Assembly (NCBI GenBank): GCA_020002185.1
Contig: CM034538.1
Span: forward strand, 65,840,275 to 65,904,274
Source: Paraescarpia echinospica
Lineage: Eukaryota > Annelida > Polychaeta > Sabellida > Siboglinidae
Direction: 5' to 3'
Length of the DNA stretch: 64,000 bases
A program made the translations under genes and the position numbers. The notes under the pieces are model-generated. The model did not search any database. It was not told where the DNA came from and worked only from the letters and a program-made list of their open reading frames with translations. The first letter of the stretch is position 1; each line of letters starts with the position of its first letter. Below, one piece after another: positions 35,601 through 50,600 of this stretch.

Positions 35601-38600
35601 AACTAGCAAAAATTCACATAACATGACAGGATGTCTTGTTGTTTCTTCAAAATTACAAAGGTCGGAAAGAATGTGAAGGTCTTACGTCCTATTCTTGGGA
35701 TCACAGATTAATCCCCTAAAGTTTGGTACTCAAAGTTCAAGCCATCTAAGAGGAAACCATTAACTTACCCGCATACATACATACATACATAATTACAACA
35801 CATATATGTCTTACATTACAAATGCGGCATGATATGTGCTAAATCAATCTTTCCCGCATGCAGGTCTCACTTCTACAAGCTTACCTTGTTTCTGTCACAA
35901 AGGGAAACATTTGAGGCACGATTTCAACACAATATATAATGGAAAGTCTGAACGCTTCATGTGTTTGCTGTTAAGCATCCATTTTTGATGGTTTGATGGA
36001 TATGTTTCTAAGTAATAGGGCACGTGATGGATACATCAACTGGCAAAAAGAAAACTCAGTAAAAACAACACACACACGCACGCACGCACGTACGCACGCA
36101 CACACATACACACATATCAACACATATATATATATATGCCTAAATGCAGCATATGCAGATGAGTTTTGCATACAGCGCAGTGTACAGTGTGCAGTGTGCA
36201 GTGTACAGTGCGCAGTGTACAGTGTGCAGTGTGCAGTGCACAGTGCGCAGTGTGCAGTGTGCAGTGTACAGTGTGCAGTGTGCAGTGCACAGTGCGCAGT
36301 GTGCAGTGTGCAGTGTACAGTTTGCAGTGTGCAGTGTACAGTCTACTGTGTACTGTGTACAGTGTACAGTGTACAGCAGACCACTCCATTGCATGAGGTA
36401 GGAATGGAAAAATTATTTCGGAAAACAATGCTCTCAAAATCACCAAAATAATTTTTTTGAGCAAATAATTACACAGTGTTCGCAATATCATGCATGTTTT
36501 CTGCGATTGGTCAAACTTTTGTAAACAGTAAGTTCACAACTGACCAGTAGATGATTATAGTATCTCTTACTCCATCTTTGACAAACATCCCGTTCAAATA
36601 CTTCAGGAAACCTTTCCCTGCATCTGCCATCTGGAGAATGTTTATACTTCAAGGGTTTCAAAATGCGATAAACGCCATTTTTTTTTATTTTGCCTAAACA
36701 AGGATGAATAATTTTTTTATACATGTGTTCAGCTAGGATACTATCTAATTTATACAAAAATGCAACAAATCCCCTTATGATATGCACAAAAGAGTATCTG
36801 TTTTAAAAATGCGATAAACGCCATCCATCTTTTTTACCAAAATGTGATATATAGCCATTTTCATAAAATCAGCCATACCTTGCCATTCACGCTGCATCAC
36901 TTAGTGGTGCAATGTATGAATATATCACGTTTTGATAACAAAATCATTTAATGTCAATTTTGTGAAACAAACCTACAAAAAACATTTAATGCTTTACAAC
37001 CATTTTCCTTTATTTTGTATTCTTAATATATTCCAACTTACTTTATTAGTTTTGCTTTACACAATCATGATAAAACACAAAAGTGCCTTTATTTGAAACC
37101 CAAGAAAATGGATATATCGCATTTTGCCCTGGACCCTGAAACCCATCACTTCTAGTCACTCTAATGACCCTGAAACCCGTCACCTTTTAGTCACTCTAAT
37201 GATCAGTGGGTGAACTTCGAAAGGTAGAACGTACCACCAAAGTTAGCAGCCATTTCAACGTCCTGTTCTGTGACTGCTCCGACCCCGTACTGGAGGATGT
37301 GAAGCAGACACTGCTCTGACGTGTACGAGTCCAACGTGTCAAGGATGGCTTCTACACTGCCGTCCACGTCACCTGTACAGAAGACACAGTATGTCTTAGG
37401 TAACACCGACCCATGAAGCAACCAGTCAACGGCAACTCGTATCACCCTTACAGTACTTCATTCTTAAGCTGATTATTTAATACTTGCTGTCGTTAACAGT
37501 GACATTGCATGAAACCGAGAGTAATTTCCTGGTAGCAATCGCTTCCTAATAAATCGAACATAACACCACTGTGGCGCCCTCTGGAAAATGTCTCACAATT
37601 CAGTGTGTCCATTGAATATAGAAAAGAAGCAAATAACAAGGAAGTGAATGGACAAAAAAGAGGCGAGCAGACTTTGGCACTTTGCAGGAGAGGCACTTAC
37701 AATGATGCAAAGGTGGCGTATTAATGGCATGGAAAGGGTTAACAAAGAGAGTGAATACACACAAAGGTGGCGTATTAGTGGCATGGAAAGGGTTAACAAA
37801 GAGAATGAATACACACAAAGGTGGCGTATTAGTGGCATGGAAAGGGTTAACAAAGAGAGTGAATACACACAAAGGTGGCGTATTAGTGGCATGGAAAGGG
37901 TTAACAAAGAGAGTGAATACACACAAAGGTGGCGTACTAGTGGCATGGAAAGGGTTAACAAAAGAGAGTGAATACACACAAAGGTGGCGTATTGATGGCA
38001 TGGAAAGGGTTAACAAAGAGAGTGAGTACACACAGAGGAAAAGAGGAAGACCGCGACCGAGATGGGAGGACTGTATAAAAGAGAGATCTGGTGGTATTGA
38101 GAGGGGATAATAAGAGCAGGAGGAAGGGGAAATGGGTTGTGGAGGTGACAGTGAAGTAGGATCAGTGATGGACGAGGAAAGGAAACACAACTTGAGGACC
38201 AGCACTCACCAGAATTATTATTAACAAATCCAGAAGACTATTATACCTGTAGATTATTTCATGATGTAGTCAAGTACTAGTGACATTCCAGTAGAATCAT
38301 GAGTTCCTTCATGTGTATGATGTCATCATTTTATCAGAAATAAAATGATATACTTATATACACCAAATCTAGTTAAAACTATTCAAGGCGCTTTAGACAT
38401 AAAATATTAAATAAAGTAACTAACTAAACATAAAACTAAAAGGCATCTTTAACTTATCATTTTGTTGAACACTAACAAAACACCGTTAGTACTGATTTCG
38501 TTTGCATATGCTGAGTAAGAATTCTAGCAAACTATTCCGAAGAATGTTGAGTAATCTGAGGACCCATGAATAAAGAGGACAGCCACACGCAGATTACCTT

Positions 38601-41600
38601 TGATGACAATCTCCAGCTTCGGTCCCAAGTGACCTTCACTGATTTCTTTGACGCGATCCTTCCTGTAGATGGAGCTGCGGCGGTACCCCTTGTTGAGTCG
38701 TATCTCCCTGCGCCGCTGGTAGTCCTCGCGGTGCATGTCAGCGCGCTCCTGCACCACGCGGTGCACCTCCAACTGGTGCTCTTCCTTCTTCTGTCTATCG
38801 CGCCACTCCACCACTTCCTTGGCCCGCCGCTGAAGCCAACACATCATTACATCACATAAAGCCAACACATCATTACATCACCTAAAGTCAACACATCATT
38901 ACATCACCTAAAGCCAACACATCATTACATCATTACATCACCTAAAGCCAACACATCATTACATCACCTAAAGCCAACACATCATTACATCACATAAAGC
39001 CAACACATCATTACATCACCTAAAGCCAACACATCATTACATCATTACATCACCTAAAGCCAACACATCATTACATCACCTAAAGCCAACACATCATTAC
39101 ATCACATAAAGCCAACACATCATTACATCACCTAAAGCCAACACATCATTACATCACCTAAAGGCAACACATCATTACATCACCTAAAGCCAACACGTCA
39201 TTACATCATTACATCACCTAAAGGCAACACATCATTACATCACCTAAAGCCAACACATCATTACATCATTACATCATTACATCACCTAAAGGCAACACAT
39301 CATTACATCACCCAAAGCCAACACATTACATCACGTAAAGCCATTACATCACCTAAAGCCAACACATCATTACATCATTACATCACCTAAAGCCAACACA
39401 TCATTACATCACCTAAAGCCAACACATCATTACATCACATAATGCTAACACATCATTACATCACCTAAAGCCAACACATCAGTACATCACCTAAAGCCAA
39501 CATATCATTACATCACCTAAAGCCAACACATCATTACATCACCTAAAACCAACACATAATTACATCATTACATCACCTAAAGGCAACACATCATTACATC
39601 ACCTAAAGCCAACACATCATTACATCACCTAAAGCCAACACATCATCACATTACCTAAAGCCAACACATCATTACATTACCTAAAGCCAACACATCATTA
39701 CATCACGTAAAGCCAACACATCGGTACATCACCTAAAGCCAACACATCATTACATTACCTAAAGGCAACACATCATTACATCACCTAAAGCCAACACATC
39801 ATTACATCATTACATCACCTAAAGGCAACACATCATTACATCACCCAAAGCCAACACATTACATCACGTAAAGCCATTACATCACCTAAAGCCAACACAT
39901 CATTACATCACATAATGCTAACACATCATTACATCACCTAAAGCCAACACATCAGTACATCACCTAAAGCCAACATATCATTACATCACCTAAAGCCAAC
40001 ACATCATTACATCATTACATCACCTAAAGGCAACACATCATTACATCACCTAAAACCAACACATAATTACATCATTACATCACCTAAAGGCAACACATCA
40101 TTACATCACCTAAAGCCAACACATCATCACATTACCTAAAGCCAACACATCATTACATTACCTAAAGGCAACACATCATTACATCACCTAAAGCCAACAC
40201 ATCATTACATCACCTAAAGGAAACACATCATTACATCACCTAAATCCAACACATAATTACATTACCTAAAGCCAACACATCATTACATCACCTAAAGCCA
40301 ACACATCATTACATCATCTAAAGCCAACACATCATTACATCATGTAAAGCCAACACATCATTACATCACCTAAAGCCAACACATCATTACATTACCTAAA
40401 GCCAACACATCATTACATCAACTAAAGGCAACACATCATTACATCACCTAAAGCCAACACATCATTGCATCACCTAAAGGCAACACATCATTACATCACC
40501 TAAAGCCAACACATCATTATATCACCTAAAGGAAACACATCATTACATCAACTAAAGCCAACACATCATTACATTACCTAAAGCCAACACATCATTACAT
40601 CAACTAAAGCCAACACATCATTACATCACGTAAAGCCAACACATCAGTACATCAGCTAAAGGCAACACATCATTACATCACCTAAAGCCAACACATCATT
40701 ACATCACCTAAAGCCAACACATCAATACATCACCTAAAGGCAACACATAATTACATCACCTAAAGCCAACACATCATTACATCACCTAAAGGCAGCACAT
40801 CATTACATCAACTGAAGGCAATACATCATTACATCACCTAAAGCCAACACATCATTACATCAACTGAAGGCAATACATCATTACATCACCTAAAGCCAAC
40901 ACATCATTACATCAACTGAAGGCAACACATCATTACATCAACTGAAGGCAATACATCATTACATCAACTGAAGGCAACACATCATTACATCACCTAAAGC
41001 CAACACATCATTACATCAACTGAAGGCAACACATCATTACATCAACTGAAGGCAATACATCATTACATCAACTGAAGGCAACACCGGCTAACAAATTTAT
41101 GATAACTGACAATAATTATTATGTTTTCAGCATATTTCATTGCAAAGTACTTAGCAGAACATCAGTTTTCAAGATTCAATAACTTTAATGTCCGTTTAAA
41201 ACATTGCATTAACAACGGAAATTTTCCTTTAAGATATACACAGAAATGCCAGTAATAAAATTGGTACAAACACAAAATTGAAAACACATTATGGTCAGCA
41301 CTAAAATTGGTAAAACACATTGTAATTAGCACTAACAATTTGTGTAAAAAATAATAAATTAAATGAATAAATAAAACACTCATACCACAACATTTACAAC
41401 GTTTTCTGACACTTGTCATTACTGTATTTTTCAAGATTTTGTGCTTTAAGTTTATTATTTTTTACATCTGACTGTACAATATCTTTTATTGTATTACGGT
41501 AGCAAACAAACTTAATAAAGCCAAAAACTCAACAGTTAACTTTATATAAATAAGATATTTTCCATAGAAACATAGCTACACCGCCTTTAAAACATCTCCC

Positions 41601-44600
41601 CGTGGTCTATTGTTACCTCTGATTCGACCTCTTGAATAGGTTCGCCAGCAGAGGGCAGCATGCGCCACCCAATCAGCTCTATAGGTGTTCCGGGTGTGGC
41701 TTGAAGCACAGGTTGACCGTTGTCATCAAACATCCCCCGAACCTGACGAAACACGCAGAATCTCCAACCATTAACCATTTCAGTACTACTGCCCTGATCA
41801 GGTGTGACCACTGAATAGTGCATTCCCAGTGAATATGCAAGACAATGGACTTCCTCACTTCAAGTCAAGATTTGAGCAACAAAACAAAACAAATAATTTT
41901 TGGAAAGTATGATAATCAGCGAGTAAAATGAGCCATATCATTTTACATTCCGTCATCATGGTAATCAGCAATCCAAGATGGGCCGGCAAAATGTCAACGT
42001 TTTTGCTAAGTTCGTTAAGTTCGCCAACATCGTCATTGTGTTGATCGTCAACATCTGACATAGATTCTTCACTGAAACTATCAAATAATCTGTCCAAAAC
42101 ATACGGTGGTAAATCGCTAGTTGAAGTAATGCCGTCCGCCATTGTGGCCACCGCAGATTTTGATAATCCACCATTAAAAACCACAAAAATCTCTGTAAAC
42201 TATTATTGAGCGATAATCCACGATGACCATTGCTGAATAGCTAATTTATTCGCCATGACAACCCTACACAAGTGGCTCCACTTAGTGGATAATTATGAGT
42301 AAAAACAATTTGAATAGTGGACATTGTCAATGCCACCACACCGGCCTGTCGTACTGAAGGTTGCACTCCGTGCGGCCGGTGTAGCGGCCTGTCGTACTGA
42401 AATGGCTATTAGTGTATGCCAATGAGTAGATTAGTATGTTTTTACACATTACTGTAATGCCATTTCTTGTGCAATTAATGTACAACAATTTTGAGTATTA
42501 AATTTAAATTAGAGAATCAGACAGCGGCATGTCCATGACACTAATTAGAACACAAATTGTCAAAACATTGTTACTTCAGTAAAGAATACACTGTACCAAC
42601 AATATTGTATTGGCCAATAAACAGCAACTTGGACGATCTGATATTTAAATAATTTTAAAGCCGACCGAGCCCGCACTGGCAAAGATACGTGCTTGCTTGC
42701 ACATGACAAAACTATCGTGGGAATTTGTTAGGTGTCTAGTTGCTCATTTTTTCAAATCATGTCAAACACTTATGAAAATTGGTATGCATATCTATTTGTA
42801 TATAAGCCCTGCAAAAATACTGCTGGCATCTGCTGTATTCGCCGTCTATCAAGTAGAAACAAACTAATCTGGGTATCGCCTGTCTGAGTAAATCATGGGT
42901 GGTCTGATGTACCTTCGCCCATGATGTTCCTGCCACTAGACACGCCCCTTTCTTGAGGGTCCCTCGCTGCACGAGAACAGTCGCCAACTTCCTGAAGACA
43001 ACAACCAGTAAACTGTGTAGGTGTATACACATTCACACAAACACTACATGTTCACAGTTTGTGTCTAATTTATGACCAAACTTACCCTGGCCATAATTTA
43101 GAATTATTTGCCTATCAAAATGTTCTGAAGCCACGTAATCAACTGCTGGAGTATTGGGTAACAGGGCCACCATTTAAAACTGTTTGTTTATTTTTTGATA
43201 ATCTCATGGTATACTATAAAGACTTACTAATTTTTAAGGCAACTATAGTGTCTAAATCAAATCGTGACATTTATAATGCGCCGTTCCAACAATCTTTGCT
43301 CACGGCACCGTACAGAATGTTTGGGAAAACAGATAGGTCTTAAGGTTTGATATAAAATCAGTGTTTGTCATTGTTGGTGCAGTCAGCTTTTGCAAGTTCC
43401 ATAGTGTCGGGGCTGCCAAGCAAAATGATCTGTCACCCCAGCGACGCGATGCACGTGGTACACATAAATGATTGTGTTCACTGGAGTGCAACAATCGAGT
43501 TGGCTGACGTCTGTTCAAACATTTGGTGATATACTGTGGTGTATATGTTCCTTTCAGTATTTTTCTTGACCTCTCTAAGGCCTTCGATACAATTGATCAC
43601 TCGATACTATTAACTAAACTAAGATATTATGGATTACAGGGTCCTACCCTGAATCTATTTAATAGCTACTTAAGCAATAGAAGACAATACACCGAATTTC
43701 AAAATGAAAGTTCTGATATTCTACCTATCACAATTGGTGTACCACAAGGATCTATTCTTGGTCCCCTATTATTCATAATATACATTAATGATTTCCCTAA
43801 AGCTAGCAAAATGTTTAACTTTATTATGTATGCCGACGATACCACCTTATTTAGCACCATCAATCATTTTCAAGGTAACTCCCCAAATAGAAATATAGAA
43901 TCGGCAATAAACGATGAACTCCTTAAAATAATTGAATGGTTAAACATTAATAAATTATCATTAAACAGAAACAAATCCAAATATATGATTTTTCACATGC
44001 AAAATAAAGCTGTCGATAACTTTACGCTCAATATAAATGGTACAAACATTGAAAGAGTAGATGAATTTAATTTTTTAGGACTTACTTTAGATACAAATTT
44101 AAATTGGAATAAACACATTGAAAAAGTATCAAACAAGTGTTCCAAAACAGTCGGCATCTTAAACAGACTAAAATATGTCTTTCCCCTAGAAATTAAAATT
44201 ATCTTATATAATACGTTATTTTTATCACATATCAACTATTGCATTATGGTGTGGGGATACCAAGGTAGTCGAATGTTGAAAATACAAAAGAAAGCTATGA
44301 GAATTTTATCTATAAGTAAATATAATTCACACTCTGAGCCACTTTTCAAAAAATTGAATATCTTAAAAATTGATGACATGTTAAAATTACATGAACTTAA
44401 GTTTTATTATAAATATGTACATCATGACCTCCCTGCTTACCTATTAAATTGGAAAATAATTACAAATGCTTACGTACACAATTACAACACAAGGAAAAAA
44501 ACAGAGTTACACCCTTTCAGAACAAAACATGAATTTGCCAAAAGATGTCTTAGATATAGTTTGCCACATGTCATTAACAATACCTCAAAGTTAGTCACAG

Positions 44601-47600
44601 AGAAGATTGGAACACATAGCTTCAGAAGTTTTGGTAATTATGCAAAAAACAATTTATTAGAAAAATACGTAGATACGTGTACAAAATTAAACTGCTATAC
44701 ATGCTATCAAAGTGTATTAATGCATGTGATATGTATGGATATGTATTGTATATATATAAATCAGCATATGGATATTGTATTTGTGCATATACACATACAT
44801 ATCAAGTATATTGAAGTGTACTATTGACAACTAGTATTTGTTTATTTTAACATACCTTTAATACTCCAGTACATGCATATATGTAATCAAGTAATCTCGG
44901 TTTCTTTTCTTTTCCTGCACTTTTACTTTTACATTTACATTTGCACTTCCTTCGGTAAAATTGAATTGAAACATATTATTTACTGTGGCTCCTATGAGAG
45001 CGACTGTTATTGTCTTAATACTGTTATTGTCTTAATAGGAGTCACAGACCCCATCTAATTTGAAATTACACTGCATTTGTATATATATGCCTGTTCATGT
45101 TACGTTAATTTCATATTATACACATATTGTAACTGGGGTCTAAATAAAACTTTCTTGTTCTTGTTCAGTGCTCGGTGCGTGAGTAGTAGTATCTTATACT
45201 CTATTCTAACTGTTATCGGCAGCCAGTGCACCCTGATCAATAGACAGAACTTCCTGGCGCCGTCGACAAGGCGGGCCGCCCAGTTTTGTACTCTCTGCAG
45301 CCGTTCTAGTTGGTTCACAGGCAGTCAGTGGAGTAATGCATTGCCAACGTCAAGTCTGCTGGTAACAAACACACGTGTGACTTGTTCTGTCACTGCAGGT
45401 GTTAGATAACGTCTTATTCTTGCAATATTGCGGAGATGGAAAATTACAGACCTACAGACAGCAGTCACGCGCATCTCCATCTTCATCTCGGCATCAAACA
45501 GTACTCCAACATTTCGTACATTCTTAATTACGGTGACCAAACAGTCACCAATGCGTAGTGTGTGCAGCTCAATTTTTGGAGCTGTTGCACAGAGCCGAAC
45601 ACGATGACTTCTGTCTTTGAGTCAGTCAACTTTAAAAAGTTTGTCATCATCCACGTCCTGATCTCCGCTACACATTCTTCAATACGCACAACAGCAGCAG
45701 CAGTGTCCTCTCGATGCATAGAAATGACACATCTCGCGTATAATCTTACCAACTGGTGCCACATAGATGGAGAACAGCTGAGGACCCAGAACAGAGCCTT
45801 GTGGCCATAATTTTATAATTATTTCCGTTTAACCAATATCTGACATAAAAAATGCCCAAAAATAGGTACTTATATCCTAATATTAAATTTGTGCGGCCAT
45901 GGAATGCTTCCCTTTTCTGTAAGCACTTCTCTTTGTGACTGCAGCACGAGGCTCGAGGTGTCAGATCCTCATCTACCGCCACCATGTCATGAAAACTGGC
46001 AGATCCACCACTCTTTGTGCAATACAACTTGATACTGTTGCACATTTGTGAGAGATATGTGTGATATATGTACAGTGTTGATTCTCTTGAACAGGGTACA
46101 TGCTACTACTACTTTTGGTGTTACGGATAACAATTTAGATTACCATAGTGTCTACGTATTTGGACACTGTATTTTTTTGGACCCCCTAAAAATGTGCAAA
46201 AAGTCGTGATTTTTTTGTACTGTATGTTTTCGGTCAACTGTGAGAGATTCGGTGATTGTAGCAGGGCAAAAAAGGGCTATGTTTTTTGACAGCTGATAAT
46301 ATAATTATTTTTAGGTGTCCAAAAATTACATAGTCATTATGGTAGACAAGTTGAGAATAACATAGCCACGTAGGACCACAACACCTACCCTCGCCCCGGA
46401 TCATGCTTCGACTCGATGACAGTCCCCTCGACAAACCCAGTCGGGTCTGCCTTCACCTCCAACATCTCTGAGAGGGTAACAATGGCCTCCTCCAGCAGTT
46501 CTACGTTCTCTCCCTGGCAACAGACACACGTCAGTTCTACGTTCTCTCCCTGGCAACAGACACACGTCAGTTCTACGTTCTCTCCCTGGCAACAGACACA
46601 CGTCAGTTCTACGTTCTCTCCCTGGCAACAGACACACGTCAGTTCTACGTTCTCTCCCTGGCAACAGACACACGTCAGTTCTACGTTCTCTCCCTGGCAA
46701 CAGACACACGTCAGTTCTACGTTCTCTCCCTGGCAACAGACACACGTCAGTTCTACGTTCTCTCCCTGGCAACAGACACACGTCAGTTCTACGTTCTCTC
46801 CCTGGCAACAGACACACGTCAGTTCTACGTTCTCGCCCTGGCAACAGACACACGTCAGTTCTACGTTCTCTCCCTGGCAACAGACACACGTCAGTTCTAC
46901 GTTCTCTCCCTGGCAACAGACACACGTCAGTTCTACGTTCTCTCCCTGGCAACAGACACACGTCAGTTCTACGTTCTCTCCCTGGCAACAGACACACGTC
47001 AATTAAAGGGAGTGTCCGTTTGTTTTTAAATCATGTATGCTCATTGAACGCTTATTAAACTGGTACGGCATATCTGCACACCTCTAAGCTGGTTTTCTTC
47101 ATATCTAACTGATAGATACCAAACTATAAATATTGGGAACTGCTTTTCAGCTGCACTGCCGGCTTTATTTGGTGTTCCCCAGGGTTCTGTTCTTGGGCCA
47201 TTGCTTTTTACTCTTTACACCACGCCACTAAGCTCTGTTATACAAAGACATAACTTGGATCATCATCTTTATGCTGATGATACTCAGATCTACATTTCAT
47301 TGGCTACCCCAGATACAAATCGCTCCCTTAACCAACTTTGTGATTGCCTTCAAGATATCTTCCACTGAATGATTGACAGCAAGTTGAAATTAAATGCAAA
47401 TAAAACTGAATTGATCATTATTGGTACTCCAATGCAGCGTAGTAAACTGGATGGTTTTTCCCTAAGCATATTTTGAATCAGTAAATCACGCCAGCAACCT
47501 CGGTGCGGAATCTAGGAGTGATCTTTGATAGTAACTTCAATTTCCGACAACACATATCTTAAACATGTCGCTGCTGTTTTTATCATATTCGTGATCTTCG

Positions 47601-50600
47601 CCGTATTCGTCGGTATATGTCATTTTCTGTTGCTAAGACTATTGCAACAGCGCTTGTTAGCAGCAGACTTGACTATTGCAATTCCCTCCTTTATAATATC
47701 GTTAGCAAGGATATCACAAAACTTCAGCGTGTCCAAAATTGTCTAGCAAGAGTAGTTACAAGATCTCCTAGTTTTTCTCGCTCTGTACCACTTTTGAAGT
47801 TTTTGCTTTGGCTTCCTGTACGATATCGTATAATATTTAAGATCTATACCATTACATACCAGGCACTGTCCAATAAGCAACCATCTTATTTGCATTCACT
47901 GCTTACTACTGTAAGAAAACCTATCCAGCTTCGAATATCTAGTTCTGACCTACTTTTTGTTCCTAGAGTCAACACTAACATTGGATCTAGGGCTTTTTCT
48001 GTTGCTGCACCAACTCTTTGGAATATGCTCCATCTTAGTGTTAGATCAGTTGAAAATATTTAAAAATTATGTCGTCATTTAAAAACTTATCTTTACAACC
48101 TTGCTTATCCACCATAGCGCCCTAGCGCCTTGACCCATCTGTTGACAACTGGAATACTGCTTAGATTTTGAGATTGACCAATCCTGTTGTTTTGATGCAC
48201 CTCTGAGCTTGGTTTCCATGGATTTAGGTGCAATAGAAGTTATGTTATTATTATTATAATCTACGCCTAATGTACTAACTGTCCAGATTTGTTTTAATTT
48301 TTTAGTAAACCATCTTGTAATTTGTTTCAGGAGGATGAGACAGTATGTTTGCATCATAAGATGCCACTTTCAAAGGCGTGGCCTCAGGTTCGACTTAGAA
48401 TTAGATGGATATGTGTATCACATGGTACGTCATCATGCCCTCATTGGGTCACAACCTTCCACGGATTTATCCAAGCTCTTTGTTCGGGGATTTGAGATTT
48501 GTTTAAAGACTGAACTGTTGAATTCAAAAGTTGTTCCTGCTTCATTAAAACTTGATTTTACAATACAAAATGAACAGACAACCTCTAAGGTACTTCCCCC
48601 TCCTCCCTCCCTTCTATTTATACCTACACTTCTACCTATACAAACCTTGAGTGCAGAGATGGGGATGGCTTGTATATCGCCTCCAAAGTCCTCCAACTGA
48701 ATGCCGTGCTGAAGTAGTGAATTCTTCACAAAGTCCTGGGGACATACCATACAACTCGTTTTTTAGTAAGATTTGAGCTTGTTATTGGGTCCAATATCAC
48801 ACATTAGATGGTAGACATACACAGTATATAGTTTATGTGATACAATATGAATTTATGATATAAAAAGACGAGACTCTGAATCTTAAAGACTGCTTACATT
48901 TAATGTACCTGGTTGCTATTTTTGTCATATTATTTTAAGAATAAGTATGCATTTTGGTTATTATAGAATACAACACAAGTACAACTTTAATACACTGGTA
49001 GGTCCTTGTGAAGACAAATGTTCTACCTACCACATTTTGGTTGTTATAGAATACAACACAAGTACAACTTTAATATACTGGTAGGTTCTTGTGAAGACAA
49101 ATGTTCTACCCACCACATTTTGGTTGTTATAGAATACAACACAAGTACAACGTTAATACACGGGTAGGTCCTTGTGAAGACAAATGTTCTACCCATCACA
49201 TTTTGGTTGTTATAGAATACAACACAAGTACAACTTTAATACACTGGTAGGTTATTGTGAAGACAAATGTTCTACCCATCACATTTTGGTTGTTATAGAA
49301 TACAACACAAGTACAACTTTAATACACTGGTAAGTCCTTGTGAAGACAAATGTTCTACCTACCACATTTTGGTTGTTATAGAATACAACACAAGTACAAC
49401 TTTAATACACTGGTAGGTTCTTGTGAAGACAAATGTTCTACCCACCACATTTTGGTTGTTATAGAATACAACACAAGTACAACTTTAATACACTGGTAGG
49501 TCCTTGTGAAGACAAATGTTCTACCCACCACAATTTGGTTGTTATAGAATACAACACAAGTACAACTTTACGACACTGGTAGGTCCTTGTGAAGACAAAT
49601 GTTCTACCCATCACATTTTGGTTGTTATAGAATACAACACAAGTACAACTTTACTACACTGGTAGGTCCTTGTGAAGACAAATGTTCTACCCATCACATT
49701 TTGGTTGTTATAGAATACAACACAAGTACAACTTTACTACACTGGTAGGTCCTTGTGAAGACAAATGTTCTACCCATCACATTTTGGTTGTTATAGAATA
49801 CAACACAAGTACAACTTTAATACACTGGTAGGTCCTTGTGAAGACAAATGTTCTACCCATCACATTTTGGTTGTTATAGAATACAACACAAGTACAACTT
49901 TACTACACTGGTAGGTCCTTGTGAAGACAAATGTTCTACCCATCACATTTTGGTTGTTATAGAATACAACACAAGTACAACTTTACTACACTGGTAGGTC
50001 CTTGTGAAGACAAATGTTCTACCCATCACATTTTGGTTGTTATAGAATACAACACAAGTACAACTTTACGACACTGGTAGGTTCTTGTGAAGACAAATGT
50101 TCTACCTACCACATTTTGGTTGTTATAGAATACAACACAAGTACAACTTTACTATACTGGTAGGTCCTTGTGAAGACAAATGTTCTACCCATCGCATTTT
50201 GGTTGTTATAGAATACAACATAAGTACAACTTTACTACACTGGTAGGTCCTTGTGAAGACAAATGTTCTACCTACCACATTTTGGTTGTTATAGAATACA
50301 ACACAAGTACAACTTTAATACACTGGTAAGTCCTTGTGAAGACAAATGTTCTACCCACATTTTGGATAGAATACAACAAGTACAACTTTACACTGGTAGG
50401 TTCTTGTGAAGACAAATGTTCTACCCATCACATTTTGGTTGTTATAGAATACAACATAAGTACAACTTTACGACACTGGTAGGTTCTTGTGAAGACAAAT
50501 GTTCTACCCATCACATTTTGGTTGTTATAGAATACAACACAAGTACAACTTTACTACACTGGTAGGTCCTTGTGAAGACAAATGTTCTACCCATCACATT

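Noticed and set aside
36117..36491. Open frames over the CAGTGTGCAG repeat
   Set aside because: Low-complexity repeat read in several frames on both strands.
41855..42142. Minus-strand frame starting [15 protein letters not shown]
   Set aside because: Good start context and acidic composition, but no family, no splice partner and it sits in an MTIF2 intron.
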